The notes under the pieces: model-generated
The model's input: only the letters and a program-made list of their open reading frames with translations
Database searches by the model: none
Told to the model about the DNA's origin: nothing
In this document: positions 46,342-54,212 of the stretch, piece by piece
Layout: each line of letters opens with the position of its first letter
How positions within the stretch are numbered: the stretch's first letter is position 1
Source: Streptomyces bottropensis ATCC 25435
Lineage (GTDB): Bacteria; Actinomycetota; Actinomycetes; Streptomycetales; Streptomycetaceae
Direction: 5' to 3'
Assembly: GCF_000383595.1 (NCBI RefSeq)
Contig: NZ_KB911581.1
Coordinates: 8,763,519 to 8,827,518, forward strand
DNA length: 64,000 nt
Made by a program: the position numbers and the translations under genes

Positions 46342-47160
46342 ATGGGACTGACCGCGAGGATCCGCACCCGGGACGGATGGGCCGTGTCGCACGCGGTCGT
46401 CACGGTGACCGACATGACCGGTACGCAGGTGCTGCGGGCCGGGGCGGACGCCGAAGGGGGCGTGCACGACCCGACGGCACTCGCGCCCGGCGCCTACACG
46501 GTGATCGTCACGGCGGTCGGCCACGCGCCGTTCGCCGCCGGCGCGCTGGTGACCGCGAGCGGCCGGGCGGAGGTCGGCACGGTCACCCTCTCCCGGTTCG
46601 GCGGCACGGAACTGCCGCCGCCCGGCCGCTGGACGGTCGACCCCGCCCACTCCTCCGTCGCCGCGCTGGCCCAGCACCTCGGCATCTCCAGCGTCCACGG
46701 CCGCTTCACCGACTTCTCGGCCTCGATCGAGATCGCCCCGGCCCCGGACGAGGGCACCAGGTCCCGGGGGGAGGCGGTGATCCGGGCCGCCTCGATCGAC
46801 ACCGGGAATGCGACCCGGGACCGGCATCTGCGGTCGCCGGACTTCCTGGACGCCGAACGGCACCCCGAGATCACCTACGTCTCGACGGGCCTGACCCCGG
46901 CCGGCCCGGACCGCTGGACGGTCCACGGCGAGCTGGGCATGCGCGGGGTCGTACGGCCGGTGGACCTGGACCTGGCGTACCTGGGAACCGGCGCGGACCC
47001 GTGGGGCGGCACGCGCGCCGCGTTCCGGGCCACCGCCGAACTCCACCGTGCGGACTTCGCCATGAACTACAACCAGGTCGTGCAGGCGGGGATCGCGGCG
47101 ATCGGGACGACGCTGAGGGTCGAGCTGGACGTGCAGGCCGTGCGGGGGCCGAGCGCGTAG
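46342..47160 (+). CDS. YceI family protein with N-terminal carboxypeptidase-regulatory-like domain
   Basis: A 272-residue protein with two domains. Residues 1-85 (MGLTARIRTRDGWAVSHAVV, then LAPGAYTVIVTAVGHAPFAA) form the same beta sandwich that is tripled at the exporter's C-terminus. Residues 95-270 form a YceI lipocalin-like barrel: RWTVDPAHSSVAALAQHLGI, FTDFSASIEIAP, RDRHLRSPDFLDAERHPEIT and the terminal beta strands. YceI proteins bind polyprenoid lipids. No signal peptide is evident. The shared domain links it to the exporter upstream. Confidence 0.9.
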   Translation: MGLTARIRTRDGWAVSHAVVTVTDMTGTQVLRAGADAEGGVHDPTALAPGAYTVIVTAVGHAPFAAGALVTASGRAEVGTVTLSRFGGTELPPPGRWTVDPAHSSVAALAQHLGISSVHGRFTDFSASIEIAPAPDEGTRSRGEAVIRAASIDTGNATRDRHLRSPDFLDAERHPEITYVSTGLTPAGPDRWTVHGELGMRGVVRPVDLDLAYLGTGADPWGGTRAAFRATAELHRADFAMNYNQVVQAGIAAIGTTLRVELDVQAVRGPSA

Positions 47161-47169
47161 CGCTCCCGC

Positions 47170-47202
47170 GAGGGGCGCGGGGAACCGCGCGAACCACCAC
47201 GA
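47170..47202. repeat. Dispersed GGGGCGCGGGGAAC repeat, single copy
   Basis: AGGGGCGCGGGGAACCGCGC followed by GAACCACCACGAC matches the right arm of the 42563-42660 element with few changes. It lies directly after the YceI stop codon. Confidence 0.8.
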
Positions 47203-47268
47203 CACACCCGCCGCCGAACCGCGGAACCCCCCGAGCCGATGGGCGCCCCTGGCCCTACGCTGGGCGCC

Positions 47269-47742
47269 ATGGCACGGAACATCGCGACCAACACCTCGGT
47301 CTCCCTCGAAGACCTGCTCGACTTCGTACGGCCCCGCCACCGGGCCCTCCTGCTCACCCGGCGGGCCGACGGCAGCCCCCAGGCCTCTCCGCTGACCTGC
47401 GGCGTCGACGACTCGGGCCGGATCGTCGTCTCCACCTACCCCGAGCGCGCCAAGACGCGCAACGCCAAGCGGGACGAGCGCGTGAGCGTCGTCGTGCTGA
47501 GCGACGACTGGGACGGCCCCTGGGTCCAGATCGACGGTACGGCGGAGGTCCTCGACTCACCGGACTCGGTCGAGCCCCTGGTGGAGTACTTCCGGAACAT
47601 CTCGGGCGAGCACCCGGACTGGGACGAGTACCGGGAGGCGATGGTCAAGCAGGGCAAGTCGATCATCCGGGTCACGCCGGTGCGGTGGGGGCCGGTGGCG
47701 ACCGGAGGGTTCCCCGCGCGGCTGGTGGCCGGGGAGTCCTAG
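47269..47742 (+). CDS. PPOX class F420-dependent oxidoreductase-like protein
   Basis: A 157-residue split-barrel protein. RPRHRALLLTRRADGSPQAS and YPERAKTRNAKRDERVSVVV are the usual flavin/F420-binding strands, and WVQIDGTAEVLDSPDSVEPL and RVTPVRWG complete the fold. Mycobacterial and Streptomyces homologues are annotated as PPOX class F420-dependent. The substrate is unknown. The start is the ATG giving MARNIATNTSVSL. It converges on the TetR gene. Confidence 0.88.
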   Translation: MARNIATNTSVSLEDLLDFVRPRHRALLLTRRADGSPQASPLTCGVDDSGRIVVSTYPERAKTRNAKRDERVSVVVLSDDWDGPWVQIDGTAEVLDSPDSVEPLVEYFRNISGEHPDWDEYREAMVKQGKSIIRVTPVRWGPVATGGFPARLVAGES

Positions 47743-47777
47743 CCGGTGGCCGGGGAGAGCGGACGTCCGGGGAGCGG

Positions 47778-48539
47778 TCAGCCCCGCTCGGCCATCACCT
47801 CGATGCCGGCGACCAGGGTCTCCAGGGCGTAGGCGAAGTCCCGTTCGCGCATCTCCTCCACGGTGTCGCCGCCGCGGGCCTCCATGAGGTCCGCGGAGTG
47901 CCGGATGACCTCGTGGGGCGAGAGGGAGCCGGAGACCGCGCTCATGGCCTGGCGGAAGTACTCCTCCTGGGTCACCCCGGCGGCGGCGCAGCGCTGCACG
48001 AAGTGGCCCTCGATGGTGCCGAACCCGTAGACGAACTGGAAGACCGCCGCGATGGCGCCGGCCTGGCCGCGCGGGGGCAGCCCGGTGCGGTGGACCACGC
48101 GCTGCACGGCGAGCGAGAAGTCGAGCGAGCGCGGGCCGATGTTGAGGAAGGTGCCGGCGAGGGGCGATACCCAGGGGTGGCGGACCAGTACCGCCCGGTA
48201 CTCCCCGGCCAGCGTGCGCAGTTGGCCCCGCCAGTCCTCGCCCGCGTCCTCCGGCGGCAGGCGCATCTCGCCGAACGCCTGGTCCAGCGCCAGTTCCAGC
48301 AGGTCGTCCTTGGTGTCCACGTACCAGTAGACCGACATCGCCGTCACGTTCAGCTCGGCGGCCAGCCGGCGCATCGAGAACTTGGCCAGCCCCTCCGCGT
48401 CCAGCAGCCGGACGGCCGCCGCGGTGATCCGCTCGCGGTCCAGCCCCGACGGCTGTCCGCCCCGCCCGGCCCGCGCCTTCCCCTCCAGCCAGACACTGGC
48501 CCGCACGGACCCTTCGGACCGACCGGCTCCCTTCACCAT
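47778..48539 (-). CDS. TetR family regulator with tetracycline-repressor-type C-terminal domain
   Basis: A 253-residue repressor. LDRERITAAAVRLLDAEGLA, then FSMRRLAAELNVTAMSVYWY, form the HTH, with VDTKDDLLELALDQAFGEM after it. The C-terminal domain (LVRHPWVSPLAGTFLNIGPR onward) resembles TetR_C. It lies downstream of an MFS exporter on the same strand. The perfect 10-bp palindrome at the exporter start is the likely operator. The ATG at 48539 follows GGAAGGTG; the upstream alternative adds nine residues. Confidence 0.9.
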   Translation of the reverse strand: MVKGAGRSEGSVRASVWLEGKARAGRGGQPSGLDRERITAAAVRLLDAEGLAKFSMRRLAAELNVTAMSVYWYVDTKDDLLELALDQAFGEMRLPPEDAGEDWRGQLRTLAGEYRAVLVRHPWVSPLAGTFLNIGPRSLDFSLAVQRVVHRTGLPPRGQAGAIAAVFQFVYGFGTIEGHFVQRCAAAGVTQEEYFRQAMSAVSGSLSPHEVIRHSADLMEARGGDTVEEMRERDFAYALETLVAGIEVMAERG

Positions 48540-48597
48540 GACGCACCTTCCGAGACGTTCCTCCACTGGTGACGATGCTAGGCGGGCAGCGCGCCCG

Positions 48598-48630
48598 AAG
48601 GGGCGCGAGAAACCGCGCGAACGACCACGA
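48598..48630. repeat. Dispersed GGGGCGCGGGGAAC-type repeat, diverged copy
   Basis: AAGGGGCGCGAGAAACCGCG followed by CGAACGACCACGA is the third copy of the dispersed repeat in this window, with several changes. It lies between the TetR and exporter genes. Confidence 0.75.
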
Positions 48631-48665
48631 AGGACCCGCAGCCGCCCGAGGACAGAGCCCCCGGG

Positions 48666-50159
48666 CTATGAGGCGCCCACCAACTCCGCGTCCTCCCTCT
48701 CCGCCCTGCGCAGCAACCCCGCCGCCACCAGCCCGCCGAGCAGCACGGCCACCGCTCCCACCAGCAGACTCGTCTCCAGCCCGGAGGAGTACGCGGACAG
48801 CACCCGGTCCCGCTCCGCGGCCGTGTCCGCCGCCCCCAGCGCGGCCGGCAACGACACCGCCGACACCGGGATCAGCGCCGCGAACCGGGAGTTGAGCACC
48901 GCCCCCAGCACCGCCACCCCCAGGCCCGTCCCGAACTCCGCGAGCGTGCCGTTGATCCCGGCCCCCACCCCCGCCCTGGCCGGCGGGATCGCGCTCATGA
49001 TCGCGTGCGCCATCGCGGGGTTGGCGACGGCGCAGCCCACCCCGATCAGCACCAGCCCGAGCAGTGTTCCGGCGTAACCGCCGGAGGCCATCGTCGCGAT
49101 GGAGACCAGGCCGCCGGACATCACCACCATGCCGAGCGCGATCGACACCGGCATACCGAGCCTCGCCGTCCACTTCGCCGACAGCCCGGAGAAGTTGAGC
49201 ACGACGACGACCAGGGCGAGGGGCGCGGTCCGCAGTCCCGCCTCCCACGCGTCGTAGCCGAGCACGAACTGCAGATGCTGGGTGAGGAGGAAGAGCGCGC
49301 CGCCCATGCCGAAGGTGATCAGTACGGCGCCGGCGACCGCGCCCGTGAAGCGCCGGTCGCGGAAGAAGCTCAGGTCGAGCATGGGGAAGGGGACGCGGCT
49401 CTCCCAGTACGCGAAGGCCGTGAGCACGAGCACGGCGACGGCGGCCGTGGCGAGCACGAGGCCCGACGTCCAGCCGTGCTCCGGGCCCGAGATGATCGCG
49501 TAGACGAGGGCGGCCATACCGAAGGTCGACAGCACCGCGCCCACCAGGTCCGGCCGGTCCCCCTGCGGGTTCTTCGACTCCGGGACCAGGGCGATCACGG
49601 CGACCACGCCCAGCGCGGCGACCGGCAGGTTGATCAGGAAGATGGCGCCCCACCAGAAGTGGGCGAGCACGAAGCCGCCGAGGAGGGGCCCGGCCGCGAA
49701 GCCGAGCGCGTTGACCGCGGCCCAGATGCCGATCGCCCTGGGCTGCTCCTCCGGGGCGAAGATCTGCATGGCGACGGCGAGGGTCGTGGTGAGCAGCAGC
49801 GCGCCGCCGACACCCATGCCCGCCCGCGCGGCGACCAACTGCCCGGTGGACTGGGCGAGTCCGGCCACCAGCGAACCGATGCCGAACAGCACCAGTCCCG
49901 TGATCAGCATCTTCTTGCGGCCGTAGCGGTCGGCCGCGCTGCCCGCGGTGAGCAGCAGCCCCGACTGCACCAGGGAGTACGCGTTGATCATCCACTGGAT
50001 GTCCGACGTGGCCGCGTCCAGCTCCTCGGTGAGGGAGGGGATCGCCACGTTCAGCACGGTGTTGTCCAGCAGCACGGTGAGCTGGGCGAGGCAGATGACG
50101 CCGAGGATCAGCCAGCGCTGGGGGTGGCCCCGGGTGCCGGAGGCGGTGGGGGTCGACAT
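48666..50159 (-). CDS. MFS multidrug exporter (DHA2 type)
   Basis: A 497-residue 14-helix transporter. WLILGVICLAQLTVLLDNTV starts helix 1 and SAADRYGRKKMLITGLVLFG carries the D-x-x-GRKK loop motif. GMGVGGALLLTTTLAVAMQI and NALGFAAGPLLGGFVLAHFW (motif C) follow. It should export an antibiotic or other toxic compound by proton exchange. The ATG at 50159 is close to a perfect operator palindrome, suggesting a very short leader. The TetR gene lies 126 bp downstream and is probably its repressor. Confidence 0.92.
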   Translation of the reverse strand: MSTPTASGTRGHPQRWLILGVICLAQLTVLLDNTVLNVAIPSLTEELDAATSDIQWMINAYSLVQSGLLLTAGSAADRYGRKKMLITGLVLFGIGSLVAGLAQSTGQLVAARAGMGVGGALLLTTTLAVAMQIFAPEEQPRAIGIWAAVNALGFAAGPLLGGFVLAHFWWGAIFLINLPVAALGVVAVIALVPESKNPQGDRPDLVGAVLSTFGMAALVYAIISGPEHGWTSGLVLATAAVAVLVLTAFAYWESRVPFPMLDLSFFRDRRFTGAVAGAVLITFGMGGALFLLTQHLQFVLGYDAWEAGLRTAPLALVVVVLNFSGLSAKWTARLGMPVSIALGMVVMSGGLVSIATMASGGYAGTLLGLVLIGVGCAVANPAMAHAIMSAIPPARAGVGAGINGTLAEFGTGLGVAVLGAVLNSRFAALIPVSAVSLPAALGAADTAAERDRVLSAYSSGLETSLLVGAVAVLLGGLVAAGLLRRAEREDAELVGAS

Positions 50160-50162
50160 GCC

Positions 50163-50194
50163 GTACACCGTAGAACAGTCCCCTTACGGTGTAC
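50163..50194. promoter_or_regulatory. Palindromic operator at the MFS exporter start
   Basis: GTACACCGTA and TACGGTGTAC are perfect 10-bp inverted arms with a 12-base spacer, immediately before the exporter ATG. The placement and symmetry are typical of TetR-type operators overlapping a promoter. Confidence 0.85.
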
Positions 50195-50198
50195 AACG

Positions 50199-50237
50199 CG
50201 CGTTCGATCTCGTACGACCGCGTTCGATCTCGTACGA
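50199..50237. repeat. Two CGCGTTCGATCTCGTACGA direct repeats
   Basis: Two exact 19-bp copies at 50199-50217 and 50219-50237, one base apart, each containing the palindrome TCGTACGA. They lie just upstream of the exporter operator and could bind a second regulator. Confidence 0.85.
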
Positions 50238-50320
50238 AAGGGGGCGGTGGCCCGGGGGCGTCCGCACCCCGGGCCACCGCCCCCGCTCACCTCGCGGCTC
50301 GCGTCACTTCACGGCTCGCG

Positions 50321-52564
50321 TCACTTCGCCTGCGTCAGGTCGTAGAACGTCGTGCCGTCGACCGTCACCGTCTCGAAGTTCTCCTGGACCCAGGAGCTGA
50401 TCTGCGCGGAGGTGCCGTCGCTGCCGCCGCCCCTGCCACCGCCGGAGCCACCGGAGATGAAGTAGTGGATCCTGCCGTCCTCCACGTACTTCTTGAACTC
50501 CGCGAGGGTCGGGGACGGGTCGGTGCCGTTGAAGCCGCCGATCGCCATGACCGGTTCGCCGGTGGAGAGCTGGTAACTCGCCGCGTTCTGGGCGCCGATG
50601 GCGGCGGCGGCCCAGGTGTAGTCCCCCACGTTCTTCACCAGCAGTTCCTTGGCCTCGTCGCTGACGGAGGCACCGTTGAGCAGCCCGCCCATACCGCCAC
50701 CGCCGCCACCCGCGCGGCCACCGTCACCGTTCTGCATCTGGCCGTTGCCCTGGCCCTGCTGCTGGTTGTTCCGACCGCCGCCGAAGCCGCCGGTCGGGGG
50801 CTGCCCCATCTGGCCGTTGCCCGTCTGGCCGTTGCCCGTCGGACCGTTGCCGTTCTGGCCGCCCTGCTGGTTCTGGCCGTTGCCCTGCTGGTTCTGGCCC
50901 GGCATACCGCCGCCGCCACCGGGGCCGCCGTCCATGCCGCCGCCGGGGCCACCGCCCCTGCCGCCCTGCACGGCCGGCCCGGCCGTGACGATCGAGCCGG
51001 TGTGGCCCTCGCCCAGCGTGGTGAGCGTGTACGCCGTCGGCCCCGCGACCGCGGTGACGAGGCTCAGCACCACGACCGCCGGCGCCAGCCGCCGGCCGAG
51101 CCTGGCCGCGAAGGCCAGGCCGAGCGCGGCGACCAGACCGCCGACGAGCACGACCCACTTGAGCCAGGGCAGGTGGTCGGAGGAGCGGTTGAGCAGGACG
51201 TAGCCCCAGGCCGCGGTGGCCGTCATGGCCGCCGCCATCGTGAGCGACGCCCAGAGCTCGGTCCGCCGTTCCCAGAGCAGAGCCGCGCCCATGCCGGTCA
51301 GCGGCGCGATGTAGGGGGCGAGGGCCACGGTGTAGTACTCGTGGAAGATGCCCTGCATGAAGCTGAAGACCACCATGGTGATCAGCAGCGCGCCGCCCCA
51401 CAGGAGGAAGGCCGCGCGGGTGCTGTCGGTGCGCCGCAGCTTCCTGGTGGCCCAGAGCGCGGCGCCGAACAGGATCAGCGCGGCCGGGATCAGCCACGAG
51501 ATCTGGCCGCCGACGGAGGAACTGAACATCCGGTCCCAGCCGGTCTCGCCCCAGTTGCCGCCACCGCCTCCCCCGCCACCGCCGACGCTGCCGGTCTCCT
51601 CGCCGTTGATCCGGCCGAGACCGTTGTAGCCAAAGGTCAGTTCGAGGAAGGAGTTGTTCTGCGAGCCGCCGATGTACGGGCGGGAGGACGCGGGCCACAG
51701 CTCGACGATCGCGACCCACCAGCCGCCGGCGACGACCATCGCGAGCCCGGCGAGCAGCACCTGGCCGACCCGCTTCTTCAGCGGGGCAGGCGCGAGGACG
51801 GCGTACACGATCGCCAGGGGCGGCAGGATCAGGAAGGCCTGCAAGGTCTTGACCAGGAAGGCGAGGCCGATGGCCACGCCCGCCCACACCAGCCACTTCG
51901 TCCGCGCCTTCTCCATGGCGCGCTGGGTGCAGTAGACCGCGGCGGCCATCAGCAGGGCGAGGCCCGCGTCCGGGTTGTTGAAGCGGAACATCAGCGCGGC
52001 GACGGGCGTCAGCGCGAACACCGCCATGGTGAGGAAGCCGGCCGTGGCGCCGAAGCGACGGCGTACGGCCGCCCACAGCACCCCGGCGGTCGCGACGGCC
52101 ATCAGGACCTGCGGGAACAGGATCGCGAAGGAGTTGAGGCCGAACAGCCGTACCGACAGCGCCATCGGCCAGAGCGAGGCCGGGGGCTTGTCGACGGTGA
52201 TGGCGTTGCCGGAGTCCAGGGAGCCGAAGAAGAACGCCTTCCAGGACTGGCTGCCCGCCTGCACGGCCGCCGAGTAGAAGGAGTTGGCGTAGCCGGAGGC
52301 CGTGAGGTTCCAGGTGTAGAGGCCGCCGATCAGCAGCAGCGTCAGCAGGAAACCGGGGCGTATCCACCGGTTGTCCTCCGGCCGGCCCCTCCACAGCCGC
52401 TTGCCGAAGGGCTGCTCGGGCTCACCGGACCCGGGGGCCGGGGGCTCGGCGGGGGCCTGCGGCACCACGGGTTCCTGGTGGGCCGTCGCGGACGAATTCC
52501 CGCCGGGGCCGGGGCCGGGCTCGGGATCTCCCGGCGGGCTCGTCGTCTCGAACTGCGTGGTCAT
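50321..52564 (-). CDS. ArnT/PMT-like GT39 family glycosyltransferase with Gly/Gln/Asn-rich insert
   Basis: A 747-residue multi-helix membrane glycosyltransferase of the GT39 (Dol-P-Man:protein mannosyltransferase/ArnT) superfamily. The N-terminal tail is Pro-rich and acidic. SFYSAAVQAGSQSWKAFFFG, then DSGNAITVDKPPASLWPMAL, hold the conserved DK/DPP loop; RFNNPDAGLALLMAAAVYC and GGSQNNSFLELTFGYNGLGR follow. Residues 525-625 are a Gly/Asn/Gln repeat (for example GGMPGQNQQGNGQNQQGGQN). The C-terminus (LLVKNVGDYTWAAAAIGAQN to the end) is extracellular. It overlaps the upstream GT2 gene by 4 bp, so lipid-linked sugar made by the GT2 enzyme is its probable donor. Confidence 0.9.
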   Translation of the reverse strand: MTTQFETTSPPGDPEPGPGPGGNSSATAHQEPVVPQAPAEPPAPGSGEPEQPFGKRLWRGRPEDNRWIRPGFLLTLLLIGGLYTWNLTASGYANSFYSAAVQAGSQSWKAFFFGSLDSGNAITVDKPPASLWPMALSVRLFGLNSFAILFPQVLMAVATAGVLWAAVRRRFGATAGFLTMAVFALTPVAALMFRFNNPDAGLALLMAAAVYCTQRAMEKARTKWLVWAGVAIGLAFLVKTLQAFLILPPLAIVYAVLAPAPLKKRVGQVLLAGLAMVVAGGWWVAIVELWPASSRPYIGGSQNNSFLELTFGYNGLGRINGEETGSVGGGGGGGGGNWGETGWDRMFSSSVGGQISWLIPAALILFGAALWATRKLRRTDSTRAAFLLWGGALLITMVVFSFMQGIFHEYYTVALAPYIAPLTGMGAALLWERRTELWASLTMAAAMTATAAWGYVLLNRSSDHLPWLKWVVLVGGLVAALGLAFAARLGRRLAPAVVVLSLVTAVAGPTAYTLTTLGEGHTGSIVTAGPAVQGGRGGGPGGGMDGGPGGGGGMPGQNQQGNGQNQQGGQNGNGPTGNGQTGNGQMGQPPTGGFGGGRNNQQQGQGNGQMQNGDGGRAGGGGGGMGGLLNGASVSDEAKELLVKNVGDYTWAAAAIGAQNAASYQLSTGEPVMAIGGFNGTDPSPTLAEFKKYVEDGRIHYFISGGSGGGRGGGSDGTSAQISSWVQENFETVTVDGTTFYDLTQAK

Positions 52565-54186
52565 CGTGCGTTCCTCGAATCCTGATCGTGCGGGCGCACC
52601 GGCCGCATCTGCATGGTCGGGTCCCCCCAGGTGCGGTCCGCGGCCGCACCGGCGCGGAACTGGGGCGTGGTGTACGGGGTGTTCTCGTACGGCATGTGCT
52701 CGTACGGCGTGTTCTCGTACGGCGTCGTGTGCTCGTACGGCGGGTGCTCGGCACGGTCGTTCCGGGTCGCCGGCGGACGCTCCGCCGACGGGTGGAACCG
52801 GTCCTGGTGGGCGTAGGGGCCCGGCTGCCCGGGGCGTACCCCGGTTCCCGCCGCGTACCGGTGCGAGGCCGGGCCGGCGGGCTGGTGCGCGGCGACGACG
52901 GTCGAGCCCGAAGGAGACGTCGGTGAGCCGGAGTCGGACGATCCGTCACCACCCCCCGGGAACACCCATGCCCGGAAGAGCAGGAACCGCAGCACCGTCG
53001 CCGCGAGGTTCGCGGCCACCAGGACCGCCAACTCCGTGGAGTGCGCGGGATCGGAGGTGGCGGCGTTCAGCGCGGCCAGCGAGCCGCTGGTGAGGGCCAG
53101 ACCGATGCCGAACACCACCAGGCCCTGCGCCTGGTGCTTGACGGCACCGGTCCGGCCGCGGACGCCGAAGGTCAGACGCCGGTTGGCCGCCGTGTTGGCG
53201 ACCGCCGAGACCAGCAGGGCCAGCGCGTTGGCGGTCTGCGACCCCGACAGGGTCCGGAAGCCGCTGTAGAGGAGCAGGTAGAACAGGGTGGAGAGGCCGC
53301 CGACGACGCAGAAGCCGAGGAGCTGACGGGCGAGACCGCGCGGCACGTCCTGGATCTCACGGTCGCGGGGGTCGTCCCCGAAGGGCCGGGCGAGCCGGTC
53401 CAGCGCGAGGGACCCGGTGGCCAGCGCCTTCCCCACCCGCCAGACACCCTTCAGGTCGTCGGTGGCGGTCCTGACGATGTGCACGGTCGAGTTCGGGTCG
53501 TCGACCCAGTCCACCGGCACCTCATGGATCCTGAGCCCGGCGCGCTCGGCCAGCACCAGCATCTCGGTGTCGAAGAACCACCCGGTGTCCTCCACCAGGG
53601 GCAGCAGCACCTGGGCCACGTCCCGGCGTATCGCCTTGAACCCGCACTGCGCGTCCGAGAAGCGGGCCTGGAGCGAGCCGCGCAGGATCAGGTTGTAGAC
53701 CCGGCTGATGAACTCGCGCTTGGTACCGCGCACCACCCGTGAGGAGCGGGCGAGCCGGGACCCGATCGCCAGGTCCGAGTGACCGGAGATCAGCGGGGCC
53801 ACCAGCGGCAGCAGGGCGTTCAGGTCGGTGGACAGGTCCACGTCCATGTAGGCGAGGACCGGGGCGTCGGACGCGGACCAGACGGTCCGCAGGGCCCGCC
53901 CGCGCCCCTTCTGCTCCAGCCGGAAGGACCTGACCTCCGCCAGCTCCGCCTCCAGCCGCCGCGCCACCCGCGCGGTGGTGTCCGTGGACGCGTTGTCCGC
54001 GATCGTGATGCGGAAGGCGTACGGGAAGGTGCGCGCGAGGTGCTCGCGCAGTCTGAGCACGCACGGCCGGAGGTCCTTCTCCTCGTTGTAGACGGGGATC
54101 ACTACGTCCAGGACAGGCGTACCGGCGTTTCCGGCCGGGAGGTGCTCCCGCGCCGGCAGGGTGCCGGGAGAAGAGTCGGTTCGCAT
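52561..54186 (-). CDS. GT2 glycosyltransferase (DPM1-like) fused to GtrA domain
   Basis: A 541-residue fusion. Residues 25-250 form a polyprenyl-phosphate sugar synthase: LDVVIPVYNEEKDLRPCVLR, ITIADNASTDTTARVARRLE, VLAYMDVDLSTDLNALLPLV (DxD), and QCGFKAIRRDVAQVLLPLVE with FDTEMLVLAERAGLRIHEVP. Residues about 290-420 are a four-helix GtrA/flippase-like domain. The C-terminal 120 residues are disordered with PYEHTTPYENTPYEHM repeats. It should make and flip polyprenyl-phosphoryl sugar for the GT39 enzyme. The start MRTDSSPGTLPAREHL is chosen because the longer frame lacks start signals. Confidence 0.9.
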   Translation of the reverse strand: MRTDSSPGTLPAREHLPAGNAGTPVLDVVIPVYNEEKDLRPCVLRLREHLARTFPYAFRITIADNASTDTTARVARRLEAELAEVRSFRLEQKGRGRALRTVWSASDAPVLAYMDVDLSTDLNALLPLVAPLISGHSDLAIGSRLARSSRVVRGTKREFISRVYNLILRGSLQARFSDAQCGFKAIRRDVAQVLLPLVEDTGWFFDTEMLVLAERAGLRIHEVPVDWVDDPNSTVHIVRTATDDLKGVWRVGKALATGSLALDRLARPFGDDPRDREIQDVPRGLARQLLGFCVVGGLSTLFYLLLYSGFRTLSGSQTANALALLVSAVANTAANRRLTFGVRGRTGAVKHQAQGLVVFGIGLALTSGSLAALNAATSDPAHSTELAVLVAANLAATVLRFLLFRAWVFPGGGDGSSDSGSPTSPSGSTVVAAHQPAGPASHRYAAGTGVRPGQPGPYAHQDRFHPSAERPPATRNDRAEHPPYEHTTPYENTPYEHMPYENTPYTTPQFRAGAAADRTWGDPTMQMRPVRPHDQDSRNAR

Positions 54187-54212
54187 GCCCACCACATTCG
54201 TGAGCCGCTCTG

